Shown here one piece after another: positions 1-9,300 of a stretch of DNA of 38,875 nucleotides (the first letter of the stretch is position 1; the number at the start of each line of letters is the position of its first letter). The notes beneath the pieces were generated by a model. That model worked only from the letters and a program-made list of their open reading frames with translations, searched no databases and was not told where the DNA came from. This DNA is from a virus. Location of the stretch: the IMG/VR virus record IMGVR_UViG_3300014819_000024, positions 1 through 38,875 of that record. One strand, given 5' to 3'. The position numbers and the translations under genes are program-made.

Positions 1-188
1 GAGGTTATAAGCCCCAGTACATCCCCCCCCCCCCACCGCCTCCCCCGCCCCCTCCTGCTCCAGTTAGATTAGCAGGTGACGTAGGAGCAGAGCCTTCCTT
101 AGTTAATAAAAGGAAAAAGCCGTCTGCTCAAAGAGGCAGACAAGCCTTAGTCATTTCAAATGACCAAGCTATTAATTATCCAGAATAA
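1..188 (+). CDS. Gly/Pro-rich small structural-type protein, C-terminal part
   Basis: Open reading frame without a start in the window, ending at a TAA at 186-188. It reads a polyproline run, then APVRLAGDVGAEPS, then a basic segment and a C-terminus LVISNDQAINYPE. The frame matches the one that starts at 38800 and runs off the other end. Positions 30-51 are identical to the last 22 bases of the window and in the same codon phase, so the two pieces most likely form one protein of about 70 residues. Short MC-GGGG-PPPP proteins of this kind sit next to head and tail genes in many marine T7-like phages; their function is not known. The bases before position 30 differ from the other end, giving GYKPQYI instead of SYKAPVI. 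Confidence 0.7.
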   Translation, partial: GYKPQYIPPPPPPPPPPPAPVRLAGDVGAEPSLVNKRKKPSAQRGRQALVISNDQAINYPE

Positions 189-207
189 TTAAAAAGGAAA
201 ATATTTT

Positions 208-471
208 ATGATTGAATACGAAGCTTTAGGAAAATTCGGGGCTGAAACTATTACTAATAGTAATTCTGCTACCTCAAAAAATTATTGTGCTATTACAATG
301 CTTGAAGATACTATTTTTGCAACTCTTACAGCTAATAATTGGGTAGCTGGCTCAAACGGGTCAACTACTACTGGCTTAGTTTTTCCAAAGGGGCTAACAA
401 TTTTTGGAGCGTTTACAGCCGTTACCCTTACATCTGGAAAAGTTATTTGCTACAAAGGGGCTGGACTATAA
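208..471 (+). CDS. Small putative virion protein, 87 aa
   Basis: An 87-residue protein beginning MIEYEALGKFGAETITN, with a GGAAAA ribosome site about ten bases upstream. The composition is Thr/Ala/Gly-rich with alternating hydrophobic strands (for example LVFPKGLTIFGAFTAV) and no membrane segment or signal peptide, suggesting a compact beta protein. Similar short proteins occur beside structural genes in marine phages, where a decoration or tail-accessory role is plausible. Here it lies between the Gly/Pro-rich protein and a lectin-like protein, upstream of the portal, in an AT-rich stretch. No enzymatic motif is seen; the function is inferred from location only. Confidence 0.65.
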   Translation: MIEYEALGKFGAETITNSNSATSKNYCAITMLEDTIFATLTANNWVAGSNGSTTTGLVFPKGLTIFGAFTAVTLTSGKVICYKGAGL

Positions 472-521
472 TATTTTTTGGTCTTGTTTAGAACTATATT
501 TTTTCCTATAAATAGGAATCA

Positions 522-1475
522 ATGAGTCTCAAAAACTTAAATATTTTAAACACGGGTGATGCTACTGGGGTTGTCCCACAGACATACTCGATGAACTCCT
601 ACGCTCAAGCATATATTACAGCAGTAGAAACGGCTGATGGGCAAAGTCTTGAAACTTGGTACAAAAATGCAGTAAACAGGTTATTTATTGATTTATTAAG
701 AACTGGTGCAGTAACTCAAGCTTCATTAGATAGTTTAGCCCCAAATCTTTATATTCATTTATTTTGTGGTGCGAGATCGCTTACTGGAATGTTAATTCCT
801 CTTTTTCCAGCTTCTTTTGCTTCTATGAATAATGTAGGATTTGTTTTGGCTGATTACAACAGGAAAACAGGTTTAAAAGCTGGTGGAACAAAAAGGTTAA
901 CTATTGGAAACGATTATCCAAATAATATTACGGCTGGTGGGGGCTACTGGCCTAATGGTGTTTCTGATACTATGTGTGCTTATTGTAATCTAACTGAAAC
1001 ACATAGCGAACCGACTGAAAGCTGTTCATATATAACAACTAACACAGGCACAGCCCTTCAAGGAAGTGATATTTGGCTTGGGCAGTATTATAGTCCAACT
1101 AGGCTGGATTCTCGTAATTTATCAAGAGTTAGGGGTGGTTCTATTACTTCTAATAGTACACCAGCTAATGTAGTATCTACAGGCTTAACTGGATTTAGAA
1201 GAGTAGGGGAGTTAATTTCTGGTACTACTTATGGTGTTCGTAGGCAATCAAGAAATGGTTCAGTTAATAATCAAGCTATTTCATTGGGGTCTCCAGCTTC
1301 TAATTCAAATGGGTCTGGGTCTTTTAGCTTTTTTAATTCTGATATTCTTCTAACTGGGTTTTCAAATGGAAATTTTAGAATGAATGTTGTTGTTTTTGGT
1401 GCTACTAGTGCTTCACTTAGTCTTGAATCAAGTCTACTGACATTTTTAAACACATTAGACCAAAATAATTTTTAA
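522..1475 (+). CDS. Putative lectin-like (concanavalin/LamG-type) structural protein
   Basis: 317 residues. The middle contains the block IPLFPASFASMNN followed by DYNRKTGLKAGGTKRL (around residues 93-127), and the C-terminus has a strand-rich block (LLTGFSNGNFRMNV) followed by a final helix. This layout recurs in phage structural or receptor-binding proteins with a jelly-roll, LamG-like fold. No signal peptide, membrane span or catalytic motif is visible. The gene is AT-rich like the tail genes, and its stop codon overlaps the start of the portal gene by one base (TAATG), so the two are probably translated together. A role as an accessory tail or head fibre is inferred, not proven. Confidence 0.55.
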   Translation: MSLKNLNILNTGDATGVVPQTYSMNSYAQAYITAVETADGQSLETWYKNAVNRLFIDLLRTGAVTQASLDSLAPNLYIHLFCGARSLTGMLIPLFPASFASMNNVGFVLADYNRKTGLKAGGTKRLTIGNDYPNNITAGGGYWPNGVSDTMCAYCNLTETHSEPTESCSYITTNTGTALQGSDIWLGQYYSPTRLDSRNLSRVRGGSITSNSTPANVVSTGLTGFRRVGELISGTTYGVRRQSRNGSVNNQAISLGSPASNSNGSGSFSFFNSDILLTGFSNGNFRMNVVVFGATSASLSLESSLLTFLNTLDQNNF

Positions 1476-3061
1476 TGAAAACAGGAAAATCTTTATATTC
1501 TGAACTGGAACTAGCTAGAAGCACCTATCTTGACAGGGCTAGGGATTGCTCCGAGTTGACTATTCCTACTTTAGTTCCTCCTTCTGGCCACGGCTCTTCT
1601 ACTGAATACAGCACCCCGTTTCAAGGCATTGGAGCTAGAGGCGTGAACAACTTGGCTAGTAAACTGCTTTTAGCTCTTCTTCCCCCTAACCAGCCTTTCT
1701 TTAAATTCTCTATTGATGAGTTTAAGTTTAAGAAGCTCCAAGGCGACAAGACTCTTAAAGCAGAGATGGAGAAAGCTCTGGCTGGCGTTGAGAAAGCCAT
1801 TATGACGGATATTGAAACCTCGGCTGTCCGTGTGGCTACCTTTGAAGCTTTAAGGCATCTTCTAGTCGGAGGTAACTGCTTGCTGTATCTTCCTGCTTCT
1901 GGGGGGTTGCGTGTATTCAGACTTGAGAATTATGTGGTTAAACGTGATTCATTTGGTAATGTCTTGGACATTGTTACCCGTGAGAAGCTGTCTGTAACGG
2001 CTCTGCCAGAAGAAGCAAGGAGCATTGTAGCAAAAAGCGACTCTAACGAGCCTAACATTGAGTTGTTTACTTGTATCCACCGAAAAGGCGACAAGTGGTA
2101 TGTTTACCAGACAATCAAAGATGCAATTATCCCCGGCTCTGAAGGAGAATACGATTTAGACAAGCTTCCTTGGATTCCATTGAGGTTTATACGGGTAGAT
2201 GGTGAAGATTATGGTAGAGGCTTTGTAGAAGAGTATTTAGGAGATTTAAGATCGCTTGAAGCCCTTACTCAAGCAGTTGTGGAGGCTTCTTCCGCTTCCG
2301 CTAAAGTAGTGTTTTTGGTTCGTCCTAATGGGGTAACCAATAAAAAGATGCTGGCTGAAGCTCGTAATGGTGCAATCATCACAGGCGACAGGAATGACGT
2401 ATCTTGCTTGCAGGTAGAGAAACAAGCAGACCTTCGTATTGCTCAAAACGTAATGGAAGCTATTACCTTGCGTCTTGGTTATGCTTTCTTGCTTAATGCT
2501 TCTGCTGTTCGTAATGCAGAGCGAGTAACTGCTGAAGAAATTCGTTACCTTTCCAATGAGATCGAAACAGCCCTTGGAGGTGCTTATAGCGTCCTTTCTC
2601 AAGAGTTTCAGCTACCCTTGGTTTCACGGATTATGGATAGGATGCAACGACAGAACAGGCTTCCCAAGATTGACAATAAGATCATTAGGCCAGTTGTTAC
2701 TACTGGTGTTGATGCTTTAGGCAGAGCGAGTGACTTGAATAAGTTAGACTTGTTTGTGCAGGGCATCGCTTCGATTCTAGGCCCACAAGGGCTTGCTCAA
2801 TTCATTAACATGGACAATTACCTAACCAGAAGGGCTACAAGTCTTGGTATTGATATTGAAGGATTGATTAAAGATCAACAAGCAGTAGCTCAAGAAGCCC
2901 AAGGAGCTAACCAGAATGAGATGATGGCTCGCATGACGGAAGCTCTTGGCCCACAAGCTATTTCAACTGCTGGTCAGATTGCTAACGACAGCCCAGAATT
3001 TAAAGCTGGACTAGCCCAAGCCTTTAGCCAGTATCAGCAACAGCCTCAACCTAGTCAGTAA
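1475..3061 (+). CDS. Portal (head-tail connector) protein, T7 gp8-like
   Basis: 528 residues, close to the 536 of T7 gp8. The N-terminus has the family pattern: ARSTYLDRARDCSELTIPTL (residues 14-33), a PPSGHG segment, then TPFQGIGARGVNNLASKLLL (47-66) and LPPNQPFFKF. In T7, twelve copies form the ring at the capsid vertex through which DNA enters and to which the tail attaches. The C-terminus is Gln-rich. It starts at the ATG overlapping the upstream stop codon and is followed by the scaffold gene, the normal T7 order. Identity is secure from sequence pattern, length and context. Confidence 0.95.
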   Translation: MKTGKSLYSELELARSTYLDRARDCSELTIPTLVPPSGHGSSTEYSTPFQGIGARGVNNLASKLLLALLPPNQPFFKFSIDEFKFKKLQGDKTLKAEMEKALAGVEKAIMTDIETSAVRVATFEALRHLLVGGNCLLYLPASGGLRVFRLENYVVKRDSFGNVLDIVTREKLSVTALPEEARSIVAKSDSNEPNIELFTCIHRKGDKWYVYQTIKDAIIPGSEGEYDLDKLPWIPLRFIRVDGEDYGRGFVEEYLGDLRSLEALTQAVVEASSASAKVVFLVRPNGVTNKKMLAEARNGAIITGDRNDVSCLQVEKQADLRIAQNVMEAITLRLGYAFLLNASAVRNAERVTAEEIRYLSNEIETALGGAYSVLSQEFQLPLVSRIMDRMQRQNRLPKIDNKIIRPVVTTGVDALGRASDLNKLDLFVQGIASILGPQGLAQFINMDNYLTRRATSLGIDIEGLIKDQQAVAQEAQGANQNEMMARMTEALGPQAISTAGQIANDSPEFKAGLAQAFSQYQQQPQPSQ

Positions 3062-3096
3062 ATCAGTAAACAACACAACAAAGGAGTAAACACACA

Positions 3097-3855
3097 ATGC
3101 AAGCAGTTAGCACACCCGTAACTCAAGTACCTGCTGACGCACCTAATCAGCCTATTGCTGACCCTAGAGGTGGCGGTTTGATTCAGCAGGACAACCAAAC
3201 AACTACTCAAGAGGTTCGTCCTACTTGGCTTCCAGAGAAGTTTAAATCTCCAGAAGAAATGGCTAAATCCTATTCTGAATTAGAGAAACGATTCAGCCAG
3301 CCTAAACAAGATGCAACCAAGACAGACCAGCCTCAAGACGGAACCCAACAACCTGTAACTGGATTTCAAAAGTACAGCGAAGAGTACTTCTCTAACGGGA
3401 AGCTCTCTGATGAAACTTATACTGAACTGGAATCTAAAGGTATCCCTAAAGAATATGTAGATCAGTATATGAAAGGCTTTGAAGCAACCCAGCAAGCTGA
3501 GTCTAATGCGATTATTGCTGAAGTTGGTGGAGAAACAGAATTTAAAGCCATGAGTGAATGGGCGGGTGAAAACCTGTCTGAAGAGGACTTGAATATCTAT
3601 AATCAAGCCGTATCTAGCGGTAATAAAGAGCAAGCCTCTTTTGCTGTTAAAGGTATGTATGCTCGATTTAAAAGCGGTATTGGCGGGAGGGAACCAAGGC
3701 TCCTAGCTGGAGATACTAGGATTTCTGGCCCTAGTGATGTATACAGAAGCACAGCAGAAGTCGTTGAAGCCATGAAGAACCCCAAGTATAAATCTGATAA
3801 GGCATACCGAAAGGATGTTGAAGAAAAGCTTGGCAGGTCTAATGTATTCAACTAA
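3097..3855 (+). CDS. Capsid scaffolding protein, T7 gp9-like
   Basis: 252 residues, acidic and Gln/Glu-rich, without hydrophobic domains, as expected for a scaffold that is removed during maturation. Residues 43-66 carry WLPEKFKSPEEMAKSYSELE, the hallmark of T7-like scaffolds; the C-terminal half is helical with a KAYRKDVEEKL region near the end. It is shorter than T7 gp9 (307 residues). The start is supported by a GGAG ribosome site followed by an AC-rich spacer ending in ACACACAATG. It lies directly after the portal. In this genome three small membrane or lipoprotein genes separate it from the major capsid gene, which is not the T7 arrangement. Confidence 0.9.
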   Translation: MQAVSTPVTQVPADAPNQPIADPRGGGLIQQDNQTTTQEVRPTWLPEKFKSPEEMAKSYSELEKRFSQPKQDATKTDQPQDGTQQPVTGFQKYSEEYFSNGKLSDETYTELESKGIPKEYVDQYMKGFEATQQAESNAIIAEVGGETEFKAMSEWAGENLSEEDLNIYNQAVSSGNKEQASFAVKGMYARFKSGIGGREPRLLAGDTRISGPSDVYRSTAEVVEAMKNPKYKSDKAYRKDVEEKLGRSNVFN

Positions 3856-3866
3856 AGGAGATATAT

Positions 3867-4061
3867 ATGGAAAATAAAAAAGCAGGTTATAAAACTACAG
3901 AGTTCTGGTTGTCCGTAGTCGCCATGATTATTGGTGCTGTATCAGCCAGCGGTCTCATTCCCGCAGAAGGAGCTTGGCAACAGATTCTAGGGGTAGCCAC
4001 TACTGCCCTTGTTGCACTTGGCTATACTGGGGCAAGGCTGTCCCTCAAGAACAAAGAGTAA
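3867..4061 (+). CDS. Putative holin, small two-span membrane protein
   Basis: 64 residues with a short charged N-terminus (MENKKAGYKTTEF), one hydrophobic segment (WLSVVAMIIGAVSASGLIPA), a second (ILGVATTALVALGYTGA) and a basic tail (RLSLKNKE). This matches small phage holin-like proteins that form pores in the inner membrane. A clean GGAG site lies 8 bases upstream of the ATG. It begins a three-gene cluster with an overlapping membrane protein and lipoprotein, which supports a role in lysis. The position between scaffold and major capsid is unusual. No biochemical motif separates holin from other small membrane proteins. Confidence 0.6.
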   Translation: MENKKAGYKTTEFWLSVVAMIIGAVSASGLIPAEGAWQQILGVATTALVALGYTGARLSLKNKE

Positions 4062-4066
4062 CAATA

Positions 4067-4252
4067 GTGTGGTTGGCGATATTTCAAGCTCTTGCCTACC
4101 TAGTGCAAGCTTGGGTATCCACGTTGGCGGGGAGGGCTGTTCGTGAAGTTAAAGCTTCTGATGGCTCTCCCCCGCCTCTCTATATTCGTAGGGCTTTTAA
4201 CGACAGGGTGTGCGAGTTTAACCGACTCAAAAAAGGTAGTATTCGTAGATGA
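4067..4252 (+). CDS. Small membrane-anchored protein overlapping a lipoprotein gene; spanin-like
   Basis: 61 residues if translation starts at GTG 4067, which has an AAAGAG site 8 bases upstream. An N-terminal hydrophobic segment (WLAIFQALAYLVQAWVSTLA) is followed by a basic, Pro-containing tail ending RLKKGSIRR. Its 3' part overlaps the next gene by 110 bases in a different frame. An N-anchored inner-membrane protein overlapped by an outer-membrane lipoprotein recalls the Rz/Rz1 spanin pair, but the periplasmic part is far shorter than in lambda Rz and no long coiled coil is visible. The same frame is open upstream to 3974, but that part overlaps the holin gene and has no ribosome site. Confidence 0.45.
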   Translation: MWLAIFQALAYLVQAWVSTLAGRAVREVKASDGSPPPLYIRRAFNDRVCEFNRLKKGSIRR

Positions 4253-4427
4253 GTCTGGTGGGTTTGTTCGTATTGGGCCTAATGTAACTGGGCAAGTTTA
4301 TGTTTGGGATGGTGAGCATTGGGCATTGAGTGAGAACAAGATAAAGATTCCCGAAGGATGGTATACAGGTTCTGTAGGCGTAGATGCTAAAGAAGGGCTT
4401 GACAAAGCTCCTCAATCTAGTAAATAA
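4143..4427 (+). CDS. Phage lipoprotein, putative lysis accessory (o-spanin-like position)
   Basis: 94 residues from a GTG start with a strong GGAGG site 7 bases upstream. The N-terminus is a lipoprotein signal: basic MKLKLLMALPR, hydrophobic core, and lipobox LLTTGC at about residues 18-23, so the mature protein would begin at a lipidated Cys. The rest (VFVDESGGFVRIGPNVTGQ, then VWDGEHWALSENKIKIPEGWY) is a small beta domain seen in other phage lipoproteins near holins. It overlaps the preceding membrane gene in another frame. Probably an outer-membrane partner in lysis; an envelope protein acting in superinfection exclusion is an alternative. Confidence 0.6.
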   Translation: MKLKLLMALPRLSIFVGLLTTGCASLTDSKKVVFVDESGGFVRIGPNVTGQVYVWDGEHWALSENKIKIPEGWYTGSVGVDAKEGLDKAPQSSK

Positions 4428-4593
4428 ACACTCAAGTTTTGGAAAAGCTTTCCGAAGCCCCGACCCTCTGCGGAGGACAATCGCTGGTGCAACAGATTGA
4501 TATACCAGAGCGAACAACCAAGAATTGTTGGAGTTCGTTTTGAATCGTGTGATTTAATCGGGCTTCAACACAACAAAAGAAAGGGCTACTAAT

Positions 4594-5616
4594 ATGGCTC
4601 TAGCTACTAATACTCTCGCTCGTCCGGGTTCTAATCTACCCGCAGGAAGCGATAAAACGGAGCTTTTTCTTAAGAAGTTCGCTGGCGAAGTGCTGACGAC
4701 TTTTGAGACTGAAGCTTTATTTAAAGACCTCACAACGACTCGTACCATTGAGAACGGCAAATCTGCTCAGTTCCCCGTGGTCGGAACGGCTGTGACCAAA
4801 TATCATACCCCCGGTGATTCAGTCATCGAAGGTACGAACTACCTCAACAATATGTCGCACGTTGAGAAGGTCATCACAATCGAAGGATTGCTGACCTCCT
4901 CTGTGTTGCTGGCAAACATTGACGAAGCGATGAACCACTTTGATGTGCGTTCCATCTACTCGACTGAAATTGGTCGTGCTCTGGCAAAAGCCTTTGATAA
5001 GGCCGTTGCTCAAACAATCATTTCTGCTTCGAGACAAGCTAACAGCTTCGGAACCAACGGCCCAGACGGAGATGCTGGAACAGCTGATAGTTTTTCAGCA
5101 AACGCCAATTCAGTTGTAACCTCTAACTCTGGAACAGATGGTTCTGTTCTTGCTGGTGCTGTTCTGGCTGGATTGCGTAAGCTTGACGAGCGTGATGTGC
5201 CTTCGGATAGCCGATACATCGCTGTTCGCCCTGCCCAGTATTGGCTCTTGATTGATGCCCTCACAAAGGGTGACTTCAAGGCTCCTTATACTAGCAATTC
5301 GGGCGTGTTCGAGAACGGAAAGGTCGCTATGATCGGTGGTGCAACCATCGTAAAGAGCAACAACATTCCTTCTACGGACTTGTCGAGTGACACCACCATT
5401 CCTGCACAGGCTACTGGTGGGTCTCGCCGTCTTGATTATTCAAACACACAAGCTATTGTGTTCCATCCTGCCTCTACGGGTTGCGTCAAGCTCCTCGATG
5501 TGGCGGTTGAGAGCGAATACCAGATTGAGCGACAGGCGACCTTGATGGTTGCTAAGTACGCAGTTGGACACGGAGTTCTCCGTCCCGAAGCGTCTTACGA
5601 AGTTAAGTCTGCCTAA
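4594..5616 (+). CDS. Major capsid protein, T7 gp10-like
   Basis: 340 residues (T7 gp10A has 345). It shows the family pattern: an N-terminal arm, LKKFAGEVLTTFETEALFKD (28-47), TRTIENGKSAQFPVVGTA, HTPGDSVIEG, then HVEKVITIEGLLTSSVLLAN and the long helix STEIGRALAKAFDKAVAQTI. It forms the HK97-fold shell. Codons are clearly more GC-rich than in the tail genes, as expected for the most expressed product. A 166-base noncoding leader precedes it, ending in an AACACAAC-type stretch and a ribosome site (AAAGAAAGGG). A large terminator follows. No slippery extension like T7 10B was seen. Confidence 0.96.
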   Translation: MALATNTLARPGSNLPAGSDKTELFLKKFAGEVLTTFETEALFKDLTTTRTIENGKSAQFPVVGTAVTKYHTPGDSVIEGTNYLNNMSHVEKVITIEGLLTSSVLLANIDEAMNHFDVRSIYSTEIGRALAKAFDKAVAQTIISASRQANSFGTNGPDGDAGTADSFSANANSVVTSNSGTDGSVLAGAVLAGLRKLDERDVPSDSRYIAVRPAQYWLLIDALTKGDFKAPYTSNSGVFENGKVAMIGGATIVKSNNIPSTDLSSDTTIPAQATGGSRRLDYSNTQAIVFHPASTGCVKLLDVAVESEYQIERQATLMVAKYAVGHGVLRPEASYEVKSA

Positions 5617-5633
5617 TAATTAGGTACTCTAGG

Positions 5634-5734
5634 GGCCGTCAGTCAAGCTGTTCACATCCTCGGCAAACCAAAGGTTATTGTGTTTCCCTTTGGCGAGTGA
5701 AGTGAATTTAAGCTTGGCTGGCGGTCTCTTTTTT
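5634..5734 (+). terminator. Large structured terminator after the capsid gene
   Basis: A 15-base-pair outer stem (5634-5648 with 5712-5726, three G-U pairs, no mismatch) encloses nested shorter stems: TTCAC/GTGAA, CTCG/CGAG and CCAAAGG/CCTTTGG (5668-5674 with 5688-5694). The 3' arm is followed by TCTTTTTT. It lies just after the major capsid gene, where T7 has its terminator T-phi, and should lower transcription of the tail genes relative to capsid. Confidence 0.85.
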
Positions 5735-5749
5735 GTCTAAATTACCCTT

Positions 5750-6343
5750 ATGCCAGTAATTGCCTCCACAGAGCTAGATGCAATCAACACGATGCTGACC
5801 ACCATTGGTGAGTCTCCTGTAAATAGTATTAATGCTTCTACTGCCGATACTCGTATTGCCCAACTCATCCTTCAAGAAGTAGATCGTGCAACGCAGATCA
5901 AAGGATGGAATTGGAATACTGAAAAAGACGTTACCCTCACTCCTAATGTAAATACTAAACATATTACGCTTGCTAACAATGTTGTAAGAGCAAGCATAGA
6001 TAAACGAGAGTATACAGATATTGATGTTGTCCAGCGTGGAACACGGCTTTATGATAAAAAGAATAAAACATTTGATTTTAATTCAGTTATTAAAGCTGAA
6101 CTTGTTTATTTGCTTCCTTTTTCAGACCTGCCAGAACAAGCTAGATATTATATTGTAGTAAGGTCTGCTAGATTGTTTCAACAGAGAATGATTGGAGACA
6201 CAACTGGGTCGGCATTTAGCACAGAAGAAGAAACAAGTGCTTTTATGGCTCTACAAGATGCAGAGGACGAGACAGCAAACCACAATATATTTAATCAATA
6301 TGATGTTTCAAAAGTAATAGCTCATAGGCGTTACTTAATTTAA
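5750..6343 (+). CDS. Tail tubular protein A, T7 gp11-like
   Basis: 197 residues against 196 in T7 gp11. The N-terminus ELDAINTMLTTIGESPVNSI and the following ILQEVDRATQIKGWNWNTEK are diagnostic of this family, which forms the ring joining the portal to the tail nozzle. A later segment (LPFSDLPEQARYYIVVRSAR) is also typical. The start ATG lies 15 bases after the T-run of the capsid terminator, with no strong ribosome site. Tail tubular protein B follows after 5 bases. Confidence 0.93.
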   Translation: MPVIASTELDAINTMLTTIGESPVNSINASTADTRIAQLILQEVDRATQIKGWNWNTEKDVTLTPNVNTKHITLANNVVRASIDKREYTDIDVVQRGTRLYDKKNKTFDFNSVIKAELVYLLPFSDLPEQARYYIVVRSARLFQQRMIGDTTGSAFSTEEETSAFMALQDAEDETANHNIFNQYDVSKVIAHRRYLI

Positions 6344-6348
6344 TAGCT

Positions 6349-9300
6349 ATGGCTAGTAAACCATCCCAATCTAATTTAATTAGAACGTCTATTCCGAATT
6401 TAATATCTGGAGTATCCCAGCAAGCAGACGCTTTAAAATTAACTTCTCAAGCTGTTGAGCAGATTAACGGGGTGTCAAGTGTAGTGGATGGTTTGAATAA
6501 AAGGTACTCTACAAATTTAGTTAGCGTATTGAATTTTAACAAAGCTGGTTCTTCCCCTAGTTATCCTTATGCTTTTGATGGAACTAATAGCGGTAAAGCT
6601 ATATATCCAAAAGAAGAGCTGTTCTATCCCTTTACAATAGAAATTTCAGAAAATGAAAAATATTTGGGGTGCTTAAGCCGTCTTATTTATGATTATAATT
6701 TTGATGGGGATGAGCTATATGATTTTAATTTAAAAATTTTTGATACTGCTGGTAATGCAAAGTATGTAATTTATCGAAATGCAGATAAAAATGTTTTTAA
6801 AAAGTTTTTGAGATATGACTCTACTACTACTGAAAATCTAGGGTATTATTTTAATACAGATAAAAATAAATACAAAAACCTTTCTATTGCTGATTTTACT
6901 TTTTTGCTCAACAACGACAAAGTTGTAAAAATGGCTTCAAATGTCACTTCTAAAGCTACAACTCAATTAACTGGTGGTACGCAAGTAAATCAAGGTTTAA
7001 TTGTAGTAAAAACAGGTTATACAGGAAATAATAGACAACGTCCTAGCGGAGAAATTAACTGGTCTGTTAAAATTGTAGGCTCTTCTAGCGGAGTAGTTTT
7101 TGCTAGTGCTACTGGAAATAGTACTGAATGGAATCCAGATTCCGCTTCTTTAGGTGGAACTCCTTCTGTTATTGCCTCCTCTATAGCTACAAAATTAAAT
7201 GCTGGTGTAGTAGCTGGTTCTGGTTGGACTGGTGGAAATATTGCCTCAAATGGATATGTTGTAGCTATTCAACATCCTACTCAAGACTTTAAAATTGTGG
7301 TTGAAGATGGATACTCTGGAACTTTGTTTTACAGCGTAAAAGATAATGTTCAAAACTTCTCTGATTTGCCTCTTATTGCTCCGCATAGATTTAAGACAAC
7401 TATTGTAGGGCTTCCCACGGAGGAAGGAGACGAATATTATGTTGAACACACCAGCAATTCTACTGGAGCTACAGAGTATACTGGAGGAGGCTCGGCTACT
7501 AACCCTTTGGGTATTTTTGGTTTAAATGAAGGAACATGGTCTGAATCGGTGGCCTCTGGAATAAAATATAAATTAAATTCAGACACATTACCGCATTGTA
7601 TTGTAAAACTAAGCAACGACACTTTTTTGTTTACTCCTCTTGATGGTCATACAGCTACATATACTTTAGGAGAGGGTGGAACAAAAGAATTTGTATGTCC
7701 CTCTTGGGGAGACAGAAAAATTGGAGATTTAGAAACTAATCCAGACCCAGATTTTGTTGATAATAAAATTAACAACTTATTCTTTTATAAAAATAGACTC
7801 GGCCTCCTTTCAAAAGAAAGTGTATGCTTGAGCGAAGCTTCTGATTTTTTTAATTTCTTTAAAACCGCTGTTTCTCAAGTTTTAGATTCAGACCCCATTA
7901 TTTTAACATCAAATTCTAATAAAATTGGAGAATTGTTTCATGCTGTTCCTTTTTATGACAGAGTAGTTTTGTTTTCTGATAACTGCCAGTTTTCTTTGCA
8001 ATCCGATGGAGAATTGACGGCAAAATCGGCTTCTTTACAGCCAAGCACCTTTTTTCCTGTTAGCACTACTTGTGCTCCAGTAGCCAGCAAAAATAAAATG
8101 TACTTTGCAAGTAATGAAAATACTTTTTCTAATATTTATGAGTACTTTATAAACCCAAATACTATTCTTTTGGACGGATTAAATATATCTTCAAATATTC
8201 CCAACTATATTCCTTCGTTTGTTACTAATCTTTATTTAACAAATAATTACGATTTTATCTTTTGTAAAAGCTCTGGTTCAGATAACGAACTATTTGTTTA
8301 TAAATATTTTAATTCGGGTGAAGAAAAAATTCAATCTGCTTGGTCAAGGTGGTCGTTGCCTAAAAATAATAAAATTCTTCATTGTTGGTTTAAAAGCAGT
8401 ACATTTTTTGTTTTAACAGAGAGAAATGAGGATGTTACAACTAATTATTGTTTGTTTAGTATGAATTTAGAAGAACCTTTATCAACTTTAAAAATGGATT
8501 CTTTAAGGGACTTTGTTAATACTGACGGAGTTGACAAAACACCTTTTTCAAATGCTGATGGTAATTTTACTATTTTAACTTTTACAAGAGATTATTTATT
8601 TCCTTTAAGCCCCGCTAAAACTTTAACTAGCACTACGTTCTGGAAAAAAGCGGGAGCAGGGGGGTCAGTAGCAAACAATTTATATGACAAGTTATTTACT
8701 TTTAAATCTACTTCGCCAGTAACTACAGGTTTTAACATTCCTGCATCACCAAGCAGAGTTTATTCTCCTAAAGTTGCATTAGCAACTACAGCAACACAAG
8801 GTTTAAGCTTAAACCAAGGGTTTGATTTTTCCATTATATTAAATAAAAATAAAAATTTAGTTTTAAAGCGTTTGGCAGATTTAGAATTTAGAACAACGCA
8901 AGCCAGCACATCAATTACAATGACTCTTTGGTATTCTCAAGACAATACCACCTTTACTTCTTTAGGCTCAGTCACCGCTAATTCAAATTCTACATTTACA
9001 AACATTCAAAATTTAAGTTTTTTTCCTTTAGAGTTAAAATCAGATTTAAGTGGAGAAAGGACTCATTATTTTAAATATACTTTTCATAGTGCAACAAATC
9101 AGTCTATCGAGTTGAATTTTTACGGGCTTGCCTTTGAATATGTAGATTATGACGCTAGTGAGTATTTTAATATTTCAGAGTTAGGCACGACTGGAATTTT
9201 ATTTAATAAATCTCCATACAAAGTTATTACTGAAAATAATAAAGTTTATGACACTTATTATGTTTATTACAATTTAAGTAATGCCGTATCAGCTCCCGTT

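Noticed and set aside
3974-4066. Upstream extension of the small membrane protein from ATG 3974
   Set aside because: Would lie inside the holin gene with no ribosome site and a Cys/Trp-rich sequence typical of an out-of-frame reading.
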